Shown here: one piece after another, positions 1-7,366 of the stretch
Layout of the letters: the number at the start of each line of letters is the position of its first letter
Position numbering within the stretch: the first letter of the stretch is position 1
Source: Hyphomicrobium sp.
GTDB taxonomy: Bacteria; Pseudomonadota; Alphaproteobacteria; Rhizobiales; Hyphomicrobiaceae
Reading direction: 5' to 3'
NCBI GenBank assembly: GCA_025927515.1
Contig: JAICLG010000006.1
Coordinates: 1 to 23,134, forward strand
Length of the DNA: 23,134 bases
The notes under the pieces: model-generated
What the model saw: only the letters and a program-made list of their open reading frames with translations
Told to the model about the DNA's origin: nothing
Databases searched by the model: none
Translations under genes and position numbers: made by a program

Positions 1-124
1 AGCCCGTTCATCGCGGACTCGGCCCAAATTCGTCACAGGCGGCCGCGGTTGAAATGGCTAGCTCGCTGCTCTTTTTTTCCGCTGGGACGAGGAAGTTTTT
101 GGTCGACGCTTCGCGGGCTGCCTT

Positions 125-940
125 TCAGGGTTGATCTGCCGGGGCTGACGCTACCGGCTGAAAGCCATAGCTGCGTAGAATTTCCTGACCTTGTTCCGAC
201 ATCACAAAAGCAGCGAACCGTAACGCGACGGGCTTGCTATTGAGGATGACCATTCCATCGGCCGGATCAACGGTGAGCTTCGGAGGTAATTTGATAGACG
301 TGAGGAACGGCATCTTCTTTTGGAGCGCCGGAACCGCGCTGCAATAGATGAGCATTACGTTCGCCGGATCGGAAAGAAATATCCCTTCGACGGCACTCTT
401 TCCGGGCACCAGAGGCGGCGTTTTCGTTCCACCGCCGACCAGCTTTTTCGCCTTTGCTTCCAATGTCGCGCTCGCACCCGGCTTGATCGCATCCGCGCGA
501 GCGAGCACCTGCCAGCTGTATGTTCCGAGCGGATCGGAGCCTGGCGTCGATGTTGCAATGTGCACCGCCGGATCGAGCAAACGATCGAGGAAGTTGGCCT
601 GATCGATGCCCAAGTTCGGACGGGCGAGCGCGCACAAGGTGTTGCGCGCGAAAAAAATGACCAAGCGCTCCGGATGACCTGCCGCAAGCAGACGCGGTTG
701 CTGCATATCCGCCGACGTAAATACGTCGACGGCTGCACCATCCTCAATCTTTTTGCGGAGCAGCCCCGAGGGTCCGAACTCTGGCGGCTCGATTGAGTCG
801 GATTGTATCGGAAAGCGGTGGAGGAGTTCCGTCATCACTGCGCGGAGGCTGCCTGCCCCCATCAACTTCAATGTGTCGGCGCGTGCTTGCGCTGAGAACG
901 CCAGAAACATGGCAATAAGACCGAGCATGTTGCGCAGCAC
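125..940 (-). CDS. ModA-like molybdate/tungstate-type periplasmic substrate-binding protein
   Basis: Predicted exported solute-binding protein of the ModA/SBP_bac_11 type, which captures oxyanions such as molybdate for an ABC importer. I place the start at a GTG at 940 because GGAGG lies six bases upstream of it; the frame stays open to an ATG at 1021, but the extra 27 residues look unlike a leader. From the GTG the product is 271 residues, with a hydrophobic signal peptide ending near an AQARA site. The mature part opens with an LKLMGAGSL segment (family pattern: a short strand, then Ala/Gly-Ser), followed by FGPSGLL, the VDVFTSAD motif and the C-terminal LRFAAFVMSEQGQEIL helix and GF(Q)PV ending typical of the family. 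No permease or ATPase genes are visible next to it, so the substrate is not fixed by context. It lies downstream of a small membrane protein gene on the same strand. Confidence 0.85.
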   Translation of the reverse strand: MLRNMLGLIAMFLAFSAQARADTLKLMGAGSLRAVMTELLHRFPIQSDSIEPPEFGPSGLLRKKIEDGAAVDVFTSADMQQPRLLAAGHPERLVIFFARNTLCALARPNLGIDQANFLDRLLDPAVHIATSTPGSDPLGTYSWQVLARADAIKPGASATLEAKAKKLVGGGTKTPPLVPGKSAVEGIFLSDPANVMLIYCSAVPALQKKMPFLTSIKLPPKLTVDPADGMVILNSKPVALRFAAFVMSEQGQEILRSYGFQPVASAPADQP

Positions 941-1091
941 CGAGAACCTCCAGATTCTTTCTTTCGATGAACCTAATCGACCATAGGTTGTCCGATGATC
1001 GTATAGTCGAGATAGTCGCATGGATATAAAAGTTCATGTCTCTATCAATCCTCTGCGGGTTCCACAAAGAATTTTCGCGGGGCGCTCCGGG

Positions 1092-1346
1092 TCACTCCGC
1101 TTCGGCTTGGGCCCGAGGAAGCCAGCGGTAGACTCCGAGAATGTTGATCAGCAACAGGACGGCGTTTTGAATCACGAGCGAGCTTTTATCCTCAAGCCAG
1201 CCGTCCAGCATCCACGCGATGGATGCCAAGATGAAAAGCGCAAATCCCGACACGGTTATGCGGGCGTTCCAGTTCGCGGCAACCATTGCCGCCGCTAGAA
1301 CGGTCATGACCGTCGCGGCAGTGCGCAGAATGCCTAGCTCGTCCAT
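1092..1346 (-). CDS. Small hydrophobic membrane protein of unknown function
   Basis: An 84-residue protein with about three hydrophobic segments (roughly residues 8-24, 30-46 and 56-74) and a short charged tail, so it is probably an inner-membrane protein. The last segment, with IQNAVLLLINILGVYRW, resembles the helix-and-Trp pattern seen in PnuC/semi-SWEET-like small membrane proteins, but this is only a resemblance and I cannot name a family. It lies 82 bases downstream of the DNA glycosylase gene and about 150 bases upstream of the ModA-like gene, all on the same strand. It could belong to the same transcript as either. Codon use looks like that of its neighbours. Confidence 0.6.
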   Translation of the reverse strand: MDELGILRTAATVMTVLAAAMVAANWNARITVSGFALFILASIAWMLDGWLEDKSSLVIQNAVLLLINILGVYRWLPRAQAEAE

Positions 1347-1428
1347 TGAGATTTCATCCGAAGGTTACGGTGCCGACAGAATAATGCATTGGTGGCGAAA
1401 GAGCGTGCGGACGGGCCTGGTACTCCGT

Positions 1429-1938
1429 TCAGCATGCCACGAATCTCAGTTTCTTCGCCGCCCAGATCGGCCCTGCATAATCGACGCCGATGCGAGCAGT
1501 CGTTTGGATTTTGAGGGGCACATTGCGCGATTCAAACCATAACCCTGAAGAGCGCGTGGCTGGCTTTCCCTGAAATTCTGAATTGATCTGCAACGCCGCC
1601 GCGACCCGTCCCGGTCCGGCGATGCCCTCCACGCCGCGAATGAGAATGGCCTCGCCCTCGTCTATCTGTCCCGTCACGACGTTCAACATCCAATGCAGCC
1701 CATAGATGCGATAGATGTAGAAGCGACCGGCTGGACCGAACATCACTTCGGTTCGTGCAGTGCGCCCTTTCGAGGAATGAGAGGCGAGGTCGTGAATTCC
1801 TTCGTAGGCTTCGGTTTCCAGAATAGTGAAACGGCGGATTCCGTGATCGTCTTCCCTTGCGATCGTTGCGCCGATCATCTCGCGCGCGACACTTGCTGCC
1901 GGCCGCCGGAAGAAGGTCAGCGGAAGTTGCTTGCTCAT
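1429..1938 (-). CDS. mpg: DNA-3-methyladenine glycosylase, AAG/MPG family
   Basis: Base-excision repair glycosylase that removes alkylated purines such as 3-methyladenine and hypoxanthine. The family signature is clear: an ETEAYEG segment carrying the catalytic Glu near residue 42, then DLASHSSKGRTART and MFGPAGRFYIYRIYG, LNVVT, ILIRGVE, and near the end the RIGVDYAG motif. It is 169 residues, somewhat shorter than the usual near-200, but the core is intact. The ATG overlaps the stop codon of the upstream exonuclease III gene by four bases (ATGA), so the two are probably translationally coupled. It is the last gene of a DUF72 - exonuclease III - glycosylase cassette; the pairing of a glycosylase with an AP endonuclease suits one repair pathway, since the glycosylase makes AP sites and the endonuclease cuts them. 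Confidence 0.92.
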   Translation of the reverse strand: MSKQLPLTFFRRPAASVAREMIGATIAREDDHGIRRFTILETEAYEGIHDLASHSSKGRTARTEVMFGPAGRFYIYRIYGLHWMLNVVTGQIDEGEAILIRGVEGIAGPGRVAAALQINSEFQGKPATRSSGLWFESRNVPLKIQTTARIGVDYAGPIWAAKKLRFVAC

Positions 1939-2708
1939 TTGCGCAACTCGATCCAGGCTGGTGCGTGATCGCTTGCGCCTTCTTTGCCGCGCACGGCTCT
2001 GTCGACACCGCCTTTAATAAGCTTTTTCGAAAGATCGGGACTAAGAAGAAAATAGTCGAGCCGCAACCCTGCGTCGCGCTCCCACCGGTGCCGCATGTAG
2101 TCCCAGAACGTGTACATCGGTTTATCGGGATAGAGCGCGCGCAGTGCATCGGTCCAACCCTGCTTTAGGAGCCGCTGAAAAGCGGCGCGGCTCTCGGGTT
2201 GAAGAAGCGCGTCGTCATTCCAGGACTTCGTCGGGTAGATGTCGAAATCGGTTGGCACAACGTTATAGTCACCGATGAGCGCGACCGGCGCGCCCGTCTT
2301 CTTTAGAAAGCGGGCATGCCGGATCAGCCGCTCGAACCAAGCGAGCTTGTAGTCAAATTTCGGCCCGGGCTGCGGATTGCCATTCGGCAGGTAGATGCAG
2401 CCGATCATGATCCCGTTGATCGCGGCCTCGACGTATCGGCTCTGGGTGTCTGCAGGATCGCCCGGCAGCCTGTTGCGGGTGACGTGTATTTCATGGCGAC
2501 GCGAAAGGATCGCGACGCCGTTCCAACTCTTCTGGCCGACCCAGGCGGCTCTGTAACCCGCCTTTTTGATTTCTTTCGCGGGGAAAGCGGCCTGCTCTGC
2601 TTTAAGCTCCTGCAGACAGACAATGTCGGGCTTCGCGGATTTGAGCCAGGCGAGGAGATTGGGCAGTCGCCTGTTGACGTTGTTGATGTTGAATGTCGCG
2701 ATCTTCAC
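1935..2708 (-). CDS. xth: Exodeoxyribonuclease III / AP endonuclease
   Basis: A 257-residue member of the exonuclease III (Xth) family, which cleaves the phosphodiester bond 5' of abasic sites and removes blocked 3' ends. Family motifs occur in order: MKIATFNINNVNRRL at the N-terminus (metal-binding Asn), CLQELK with the metal-binding Glu34, YLPNGNP, the IGDYNVVP motif (catalytic Asp/Asn), LRLDYFLLS, and SDHAPAW with the terminal catalytic Asp-His. The length is normal. Both ends are coupled: its ATG overlaps the stop of the DUF72 gene by four bases and its stop overlaps the glycosylase ATG by four bases. It is the middle gene of a compact three-gene transcript. Confidence 0.95.
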   Translation of the reverse strand: MKIATFNINNVNRRLPNLLAWLKSAKPDIVCLQELKAEQAAFPAKEIKKAGYRAAWVGQKSWNGVAILSRRHEIHVTRNRLPGDPADTQSRYVEAAINGIMIGCIYLPNGNPQPGPKFDYKLAWFERLIRHARFLKKTGAPVALIGDYNVVPTDFDIYPTKSWNDDALLQPESRAAFQRLLKQGWTDALRALYPDKPMYTFWDYMRHRWERDAGLRLDYFLLSPDLSKKLIKGGVDRAVRGKEGASDHAPAWIELRK

Positions 2709-3673
2709 GGGTTTCCTCGCGCGCGCTCCGTCGCTGCCGCAGGTGCAGCCTTCTTTTCCCGAAGCGACTTATTCTTTTTGCGCGGAGCTAAAAGCTGACG
2801 CATAGTTTTCGCATTTCCAATCGCGTGGGCATCGTTATCGTTGTCGAAATAGACCCACACTCGTTTGGCACCGGATGCTTTGATCCTTTCTGCCCAGATG
2901 CGAAGCTCATCGCGCGAGTAGTTGTGGCGATACCAGCGCTCGGGACCGTGCATCCGCACATAGACCTCATCCGCTGTCTTGACCAGTTCGTCGGGAATCC
3001 TCGGTGCGCTGCACGAACAGAAGATCGCCCCGGCTTCGCGAAATGCGCTGTAGACCGTTTCATTCCACCAGCTCTTATGCCGGAACTCGACAACATTCCG
3101 GTGCCGCGGATCGAGCTGGCTCAAAATCGACGTGAGACGGGGTTTCGTGTAGCGGTAGCTTGGCGGCAGCTGGAACAGAAAGCAGCCCATGCGCTCGCCG
3201 AGGATGTCGGCGATGACGCCGAAATCCCTGATGAGTGTTTTCGTTCCTTTGAACCTCTTGACGTGCGTGATCAGCTCACAAACTTTCACGCTGAATGTGA
3301 AACGGCGGCCCCGAGGCTGCCGCTTCCAGGCTTTGACGTTCGCAACGGTCGGCCAGGAATAAAAGGACGCGTTGATCTCAACGGTATCGAACTCTGCCGC
3401 GTAGTGATCGAACCATTCTCCGGTCGGCATGTCAGAGGGATAAAAGAGCCCGCGCCATTTCCAGTAAAACCAGCCCGAACAGCCTACATTGAGGGAACGC
3501 GCTGGAGGCGACGGCGGCGGGAGCCCCTCAGCTTCCATCGCAAGTCGGGCTGCGTGCATCTTGGCGGCCCGAGGCACATTGTCTTCGCGCTGCTTCTCGC
3601 GGCGCAATCGACGCCGTTCGCGCCACTCCTCCAGCGTCAGCTTTGGTTTTTTGTCTTTGGCGTTCGCGGGCAT
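2705..3673 (-). CDS. DUF72 family protein
   Basis: A 322-residue DUF72-family protein (TIM-barrel-like fold; biochemical role not established). Residues 1-60 are a basic, Arg/Lys- and Glu-rich extension (EEWRERRRLRREKQRED) that could bind nucleic acid. The DUF72 core begins at VGCSGWFYWKWRGLFYP near residue 64 and continues with FDTVEINASFYSWP, FTFSVKV, GCFLFQLPPSYRY, VVEFRHKSWW, YVRMHGPERWY and VWVYFDND, all standard family blocks. The start has a good ribosome site, GGAGG six bases before the ATG. It is the first gene of the cassette with exonuclease III and glycosylase. A stress-type promoter variant lies just upstream. The C-terminus is again Lys/Arg-rich. A DNA-repair role is an inference from position only. 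Confidence 0.88.
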   Translation of the reverse strand: MPANAKDKKPKLTLEEWRERRRLRREKQREDNVPRAAKMHAARLAMEAEGLPPPSPPARSLNVGCSGWFYWKWRGLFYPSDMPTGEWFDHYAAEFDTVEINASFYSWPTVANVKAWKRQPRGRRFTFSVKVCELITHVKRFKGTKTLIRDFGVIADILGERMGCFLFQLPPSYRYTKPRLTSILSQLDPRHRNVVEFRHKSWWNETVYSAFREAGAIFCSCSAPRIPDELVKTADEVYVRMHGPERWYRHNYSRDELRIWAERIKASGAKRVWVYFDNDNDAHAIGNAKTMRQLLAPRKKNKSLREKKAAPAAATERARGNP

Positions 3674-3691
3674 CCGCCACCTCCGGTTACT

Positions 3692-3718
3692 AACGAAGGC
3701 GCAGACCGCTAAAGTTCC
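3692..3718 (-). promoter_or_regulatory. Candidate EcfG-type promoter, 18-base spacer variant
   Basis: On the minus strand GGAAC (3718-3714) is followed after 18 bases by CGTT (3695-3692). The alphaproteobacterial EcfG consensus is GGAAC, 16-17 bases, CGTT. Both hexamer-like elements are perfect but the spacer is one base long. It sits 18 bases before the DUF72 start, in the right orientation to drive the DNA-repair cassette. Confidence 0.45.
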
Positions 3719-3796
3719 GCATCTCGTCGTGCGGCTTCAACGTCGCCGGTCGGCGTAGGGAGGAGGTTTCGGCCAGCTGGCAGGTCTTTTCATTAC

Positions 3797-4438
3797 TCAT
3801 GACGATGCGAGGCCTCGACCGCGCGCCGCCGGCCAGTCTTCGAATAACGTCGCCATCGTCACGGTCTCCACCTGCTCGCCGAAGCGGTTGAGATAAATGT
3901 CCATCATGGCGTCGTGCGTTTCATCAGCCGAGCTGCATAGGGCATCCGTCACGAGGATCACCCGAAAGCCCCAGTCGATGGCTCCCAATACCGTGCTGAG
4001 CACGCACACATCGGTCTCGCCGCCGGTGATGATGAGTGTGTCGATGCCGGCATTCTGCAGATCGAGATGAAGCGTGCTGCCGGTCCACGGCGAATAAACG
4101 TATTTGTCGAACACCCGGCCGGGAGGCACGAACCTCGCAAGTTCCGGCACAAGGTCGATCAGACCCTGTCCCAGCCGGTCAATCGTCATCATGTGCCAGC
4201 GCTCGTAGTAGTGCTTCCACATGCCTGAACCAGCCCCGGGCTCCTTGGCGGGGATGAAGCGGGTGAAGATCGTATGGGAGGGCCGCACTTCGGAAATTGC
4301 AATGATGTTGGGCAGGACGCGAGGGAGCCAAGGCATTTGCCAATCGGTCGGCCCAGCGAACATCCGCTGCATGTCGACGCAAAGATGGACCGTATTCTCC
4401 GAGACTGCGCCGAAGCGCAGCGCATTGATCTTCGTCAT
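3797..4438 (-). CDS. Isochorismatase-family cysteine hydrolase
   Basis: A 213-residue cytoplasmic hydrolase of the isochorismatase-like superfamily (which includes nicotinamidases, N-carbamoylsarcosine amidases and related amidohydrolases). The catalytic triad is visible: Asp22 in LCVDMQRMF, Lys112 in FDKYVYSPW, and the nucleophile Cys145 in ETDVCVLSTVLGA. The family's conserved non-proline cis-peptide region (GGETDVC) is present. No signal peptide is seen. The start is supported by an AGGGTG ribosome site five bases before the ATG. The substrate cannot be told from the sequence; an aromatic, Met/Trp-rich segment around residues 73-85 (MWKHYYERWHMM) is distinctive. An EcfG-type promoter lies 24 bases upstream, so it is likely induced in stationary phase or general stress. 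Confidence 0.88.
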   Translation of the reverse strand: MTKINALRFGAVSENTVHLCVDMQRMFAGPTDWQMPWLPRVLPNIIAISEVRPSHTIFTRFIPAKEPGAGSGMWKHYYERWHMMTIDRLGQGLIDLVPELARFVPPGRVFDKYVYSPWTGSTLHLDLQNAGIDTLIITGGETDVCVLSTVLGAIDWGFRVILVTDALCSSADETHDAMMDIYLNRFGEQVETVTMATLFEDWPAARGRGLASS

Positions 4439-4462
4439 TGCCGCACCCTGCCAGTCATCCCT

Positions 4463-4488
4463 AACATTTCCACGCGCTCGATAGTTCC
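4463..4488 (-). promoter_or_regulatory. EcfG-type general stress promoter
   Basis: On the minus strand GGAAC (4488-4484), 17 bases, TGTT (4466-4463). This differs from the EcfG consensus GGAAC-N16/17-CGTT only at the least conserved -10 base. It lies 24 bases ahead of the cysteine hydrolase ATG and points towards it. Confidence 0.6.
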
Positions 4489-4532
4489 CGCGGGATGCAT
4501 GGGCTCAGGCAGCATGGCAGGAAAGCGGCGAG

Positions 4533-5678
4533 CTAGAAGATCGAAGCGACCCGTTCTCTGAAATGAGTTTTCCAGTAGCTGCGGTAGCGGTGACGCTTGA
4601 GCCGAGATCTGACAGCTCTGGTAATCGTCCCATCGACCGCTGGATTCTGTTCAAGGTTAGCGAGAATGATTTTGAGAAACGTCTCTTGCCACGAGTTTTT
4701 TATAGGCATCTTGTCGATCAGTTCAGCAGTCAGCCCTTGAGAAAATGGCCAAGGCTCAGCCACGCCTGCGGCCAGAAAGTTTAATTTGGTCAATATGCAT
4801 TTCGGGCAGGTTCCGCAATTTTGACCGGTTCGTGGCCCCGCATAACAAACATGAATAAACGGAATGAGCTGCCTGTGCCGGCTGAGGTAGCGCGCGCGCT
4901 CAATGCGGTCGTATGCACCGCCGTCCAATTCGATTTTCAGCCGCGACGAGGAAAAGAAGCGATCCGACCAAAAGCTATTGCCCCAGACCGAAGGACTGTT
5001 CTCGTAGCTTTCTTCGGTGGCGATCAACGCCACGTCATGGGACTTGGAGAATTGATGAAGAACGGAGGCCAAGCCTACGCCGAAGGTCATCTCCCAATTT
5101 TGGATCAAGCGCCGCCAATTGGTCTTTACGGTAACGAAGTCGACGCCTAGATCACGACAAACGGCTAAGCCATTCTGTGCCAGTGCTTCAAAGCCGTCGT
5201 TCGCCTCGAGAGGCATATCGAATCCGTGAACCATCGTGGCAGTTTGGATATTTCTGACCGATCTGCCCGCATCCTTCATCAAGTGACGGCTCAATGTGAA
5301 GGTGCTGTCCAGACCCGATGAAAAAGCAGCCACGGCGGCCGATGAAGAATGCAAAGCCGGAGATCGAACATGCTCTCCTTCCGTGCTGATCTTGATTTTC
5401 TTTTTGAAAAGGTCGGGCCGCCACGAATGCCATACCTCTTGGTAGTGCTCGATGCCGTCCAGAAGCACGGAGTCTACTTCGAATTCAGCATGCAGGTCGG
5501 TCGTCGCGTGCATCGCAATGGGCACCATTGCAAGGAGCGCGAAGTCTCCACCATCAATCGCGGGCGCTGCAGCGTCCCCCCTTGGCTGAATTTCATAAAA
5601 TAAGGATGGCAGATTTCCGCTATTATGAACCTCCCGACGGAGTCCATCCTGGGAAACATCAACTCTAATCCTAATCAT
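4533..5678 (-). CDS. PP-loop ATPase-like protein with QueC-like cysteine cluster
   Basis: A 381-residue protein with an N-terminal domain of about 110 residues and a HUP/PP-loop ATP-pyrophosphatase core. The PP-loop reads AFSSGLDST (residues 118-126), a variant of SGGxDS, with VHGFDMPL following at 150-157 as in relatives of 7-cyano-7-deazaguanine synthase (QueC). A C-terminal cysteine set, Cys278 and then CGTCPKC (Cys288, 291, 294), matches the QueC-type zinc site. PP-loop enzymes activate a carboxyl, carbonyl or nucleobase by adenylation; the substrate here is unknown, and the long N-terminal domain means it is not an ordinary QueC. Its ATG lies 16 bases after the alanine racemase-like stop, so the two are probably co-transcribed. 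Sampled lines here are about 45-50% G+C against about 63% in the oxidase operon, which suggests acquisition by transfer. Confidence 0.75.
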   Translation of the reverse strand: MIRIRVDVSQDGLRREVHNSGNLPSLFYEIQPRGDAAAPAIDGGDFALLAMVPIAMHATTDLHAEFEVDSVLLDGIEHYQEVWHSWRPDLFKKKIKISTEGEHVRSPALHSSSAAVAAFSSGLDSTFTLSRHLMKDAGRSVRNIQTATMVHGFDMPLEANDGFEALAQNGLAVCRDLGVDFVTVKTNWRRLIQNWEMTFGVGLASVLHQFSKSHDVALIATEESYENSPSVWGNSFWSDRFFSSSRLKIELDGGAYDRIERARYLSRHRQLIPFIHVCYAGPRTGQNCGTCPKCILTKLNFLAAGVAEPWPFSQGLTAELIDKMPIKNSWQETFLKIILANLEQNPAVDGTITRAVRSRLKRHRYRSYWKTHFRERVASIF

Positions 5679-5694
5679 CTGCGCTTATCCAAAT

Positions 5695-6699
5695 TCAATG
5701 TACGTACGTTCTCGTCGCGGCGGACGAGAGCGACGTCAAAACTTCATGGGGACTGCAGTTCCAATATCCCGCGAGGTGATGCTCCGTAAGCTCTCCCCCG
5801 ATGAGCACGACTTCGTCGCCAACTCTGTCATGGGCGTCTACCTCGACGAACGCCGACTGCATGCCGACTTCCAAGATACGAGATTTGCGTCCGTTGATGA
5901 GACACGGGCCCTTACGAAGTCCGTGCGAATAGCCCGCGAGGATCACACCATGCCGTTCGGCGAGAAATCCTGAATAGCCCGCTGGGCCGCACGAGTCATG
6001 GACTTCAACGAGGCGAGAGGAAACGCAAAAGGCATTGCGGTACATAGCAAGTCCCGGCCGAACGGCATCGAGGATTGCATCCCTGTTGTCCAGGAGGCCG
6101 CTGGCTGCGGCGTGCCGCGTGAGCTCAAAGCGCTCTGTGATCTCCAAAAATTTCTTGATGTGAGCTGATTGCGCGGCATGCGTAAAGGCTTCGCCACAAA
6201 GATCAGCCGCGAGGACACTTCGACAATCGCTCGGCGGGCAGGAAAAGCGCTGCATTCCTGTATCGACGCAGAGGGCAGGTCGCACCCTGCGAAGTTGCCG
6301 GGCCTGTTGAACATTGAAAACTGTAGGCGTTATATGGTGGAAAGTATAATCGGAGGGATCTTCGCTTTCCAACGGTCCGAGAGCAAGAACACGTTTGCCA
6401 GTGCGACGAGCGAGATCGCAGCTCACTGCCTCTTCTGCTTGAAACACGCAGAAGCCCGCAACAAGATCCGAAAGCACGTCGCTAACGGCTTCTATTCCCA
6501 ACCCGTAGGCATCTGCCTTGACGACGGCCAGCACGTCCACTCCGACTGCAGACGCAATGCTCGCGACATTTTTCCGAATGACGCCAAGATCAACAGTCAG
6601 ATTCAAATGCGCGTTTATGGGACGTCCACGATCCGATCGCTTGGCCCGTTGAAAAACGCGCGTCATGGCGACTTGCGTGTTGCAGACAAAATCAGACAT
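5695..6699 (-). CDS. Alanine racemase-family PLP enzyme, divergent
   Basis: A 334-residue fold-type III PLP enzyme of the alanine racemase family. The PLP lysine is Lys61 in VLAVVKADAYGLG. Also visible are VDTGMQRFS (normally KVDTGMxRxG), the AVRPGLAMY block that carries the PLP-contacting Arg, a PAGYSG segment with the likely second catalytic base Tyr241, AGYSHG (normally VGYxDG), and a C-terminal barrel with RVGDEVVLIG and HEVLTSL. It is shorter than the usual near-370 residues, and the normally conserved SMDM segment reads VGMQSA, so the substrate may not be alanine. Start: AGGA lies four bases before this ATG. It precedes the PP-loop gene by 16 bases, suggesting a two-gene pathway in which the racemase supplies or alters an amino acid. 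A housekeeping Alr elsewhere in the genome is likely, but that is inference. Confidence 0.82.
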   Translation of the reverse strand: MSDFVCNTQVAMTRVFQRAKRSDRGRPINAHLNLTVDLGVIRKNVASIASAVGVDVLAVVKADAYGLGIEAVSDVLSDLVAGFCVFQAEEAVSCDLARRTGKRVLALGPLESEDPSDYTFHHITPTVFNVQQARQLRRVRPALCVDTGMQRFSCPPSDCRSVLAADLCGEAFTHAAQSAHIKKFLEITERFELTRHAAASGLLDNRDAILDAVRPGLAMYRNAFCVSSRLVEVHDSCGPAGYSGFLAERHGVILAGYSHGLRKGPCLINGRKSRILEVGMQSAFVEVDAHDRVGDEVVLIGGELTEHHLAGYWNCSPHEVLTSLSSAATRTYVH

Positions 6700-6956
6700 G
6701 GCGTCCTAAGTTCAAAGGATGATCTGGATCCAACTGCGTTAGGATAGCGCCGGTACACGAGATTTTCCTCCGGTGAGAGGCCGAAGATGTGGATAAGGGT
6801 GGTGTTGCCCCGTGTGTGTGGATAATCGGCCTCCCCAGCGCAAAGAACGCGGCCGCCAATAGTCAGACGTGAATCAGACATGTCACGGCAGTCATCTCTA
6901 TCCAGCATGCCGATCGACGTGCTACTGCACGTGCGTTGCTGCAGTTCGCCCGCAAG
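6663..6956 (-). pseudogene. Possible small ORF or remnant of a decayed gene
   Basis: An open frame runs from a stop at 6957-6959 to a stop at 6663. It contains ATGs at 6908 and 6881 and would give 81 residues from the first. It overlaps the first 37 bases of the racemase gene in another frame. The segment GEADYPHTRGNTTLIHIFGL reads like real protein, but there is no clear ribosome site and no family I recognise. Protein-like stretches continue upstream in other minus frames (around 6960-7040 and 7080-7180), each ending in stops, which is the pattern expected of a gene broken by indels. A chance ORF is the main alternative. Confidence 0.25.
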
Positions 6957-6959
6957 TCA

Positions 6960-7357
6960 AACGATCCATCGGAGACAAAAGCACGACTGAATTCCCACTC
7001 AGGCGTAAGAACGTCATCGACATTTGCCTTACGAGACGTTGCACATCGCGAGCGGCATCCTGACCGGGTAGAAGAAAGCCGGTCTGTTAATCCCGAGAAC
7101 CAAAGATTAATGATTTGCCGAGATCAGTAGGATCGCTGGCGGCCGCATCGACGAACGGCGCAAGGATCATGCCCAGCAGCTTCAGTCATGGGCGCACGAT
7201 GCGGATACATCAGGACCTGAATTTTCATCAAATCGGGTCAGCGCCCGCACGTTCCTTCTGGATATTGGCTTCGTTGCAAATGCCTTGCGTGTTTGAGCTA
7301 GCGCAAATACCATTCATGCAAATGCCTTTAGTCTCGCGTCCGTATCACTGAGGGGGT
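6960..7357. other. Gene-poor intergenic region between divergent operons
   Basis: This stretch separates the racemase/PP-loop pair (minus) from the oxidase operon (plus). No convincing intact gene is seen on either strand. It should hold promoters for both operons. I found no GGAAC-type stress promoter and no clear FNR box. The last 80 bases contain a repeated GCAAAT element and a dyad, described separately. Confidence 0.5.
7276..7329 (+). promoter_or_regulatory. Repeated GCAAAT elements and dyad upstream of the oxidase operon
   Basis: GCAAATGCCTT occurs twice as a perfect 11-base direct repeat (7276-7286 and 7319-7329), with a third, partial copy GCAAATACC at 7303-7311. Between them TTTGAGCTAGCGCAAA (7292-7307) is an inverted repeat with seven-base arms and one mismatch. 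The cluster ends about 38 bases before the first cytochrome start, a natural position for operator sites of a transcription factor. Which regulator would bind is not known. Confidence 0.35.
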
Positions 7358-7366
7358 ATGCCGCTG

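Noticed and set aside
59..79. GC-containing stretch followed by seven T residues as a terminator
   Set aside because: No stable stem could be paired before the T run, and there is no identified plus-strand gene to its left.
1038..1063. GGAAC on the minus strand at 1063-1059 as a promoter for the ModA-like gene
   Set aside because: The bases 16-18 positions downstream do not match a CGTT-type -10 element.
2825..3712. 295-codon plus-strand open frame opposite the DUF72 gene
   Set aside because: The minus-strand frame shows all DUF72 blocks; the plus frame is a GC-driven shadow with no recognisable domain.
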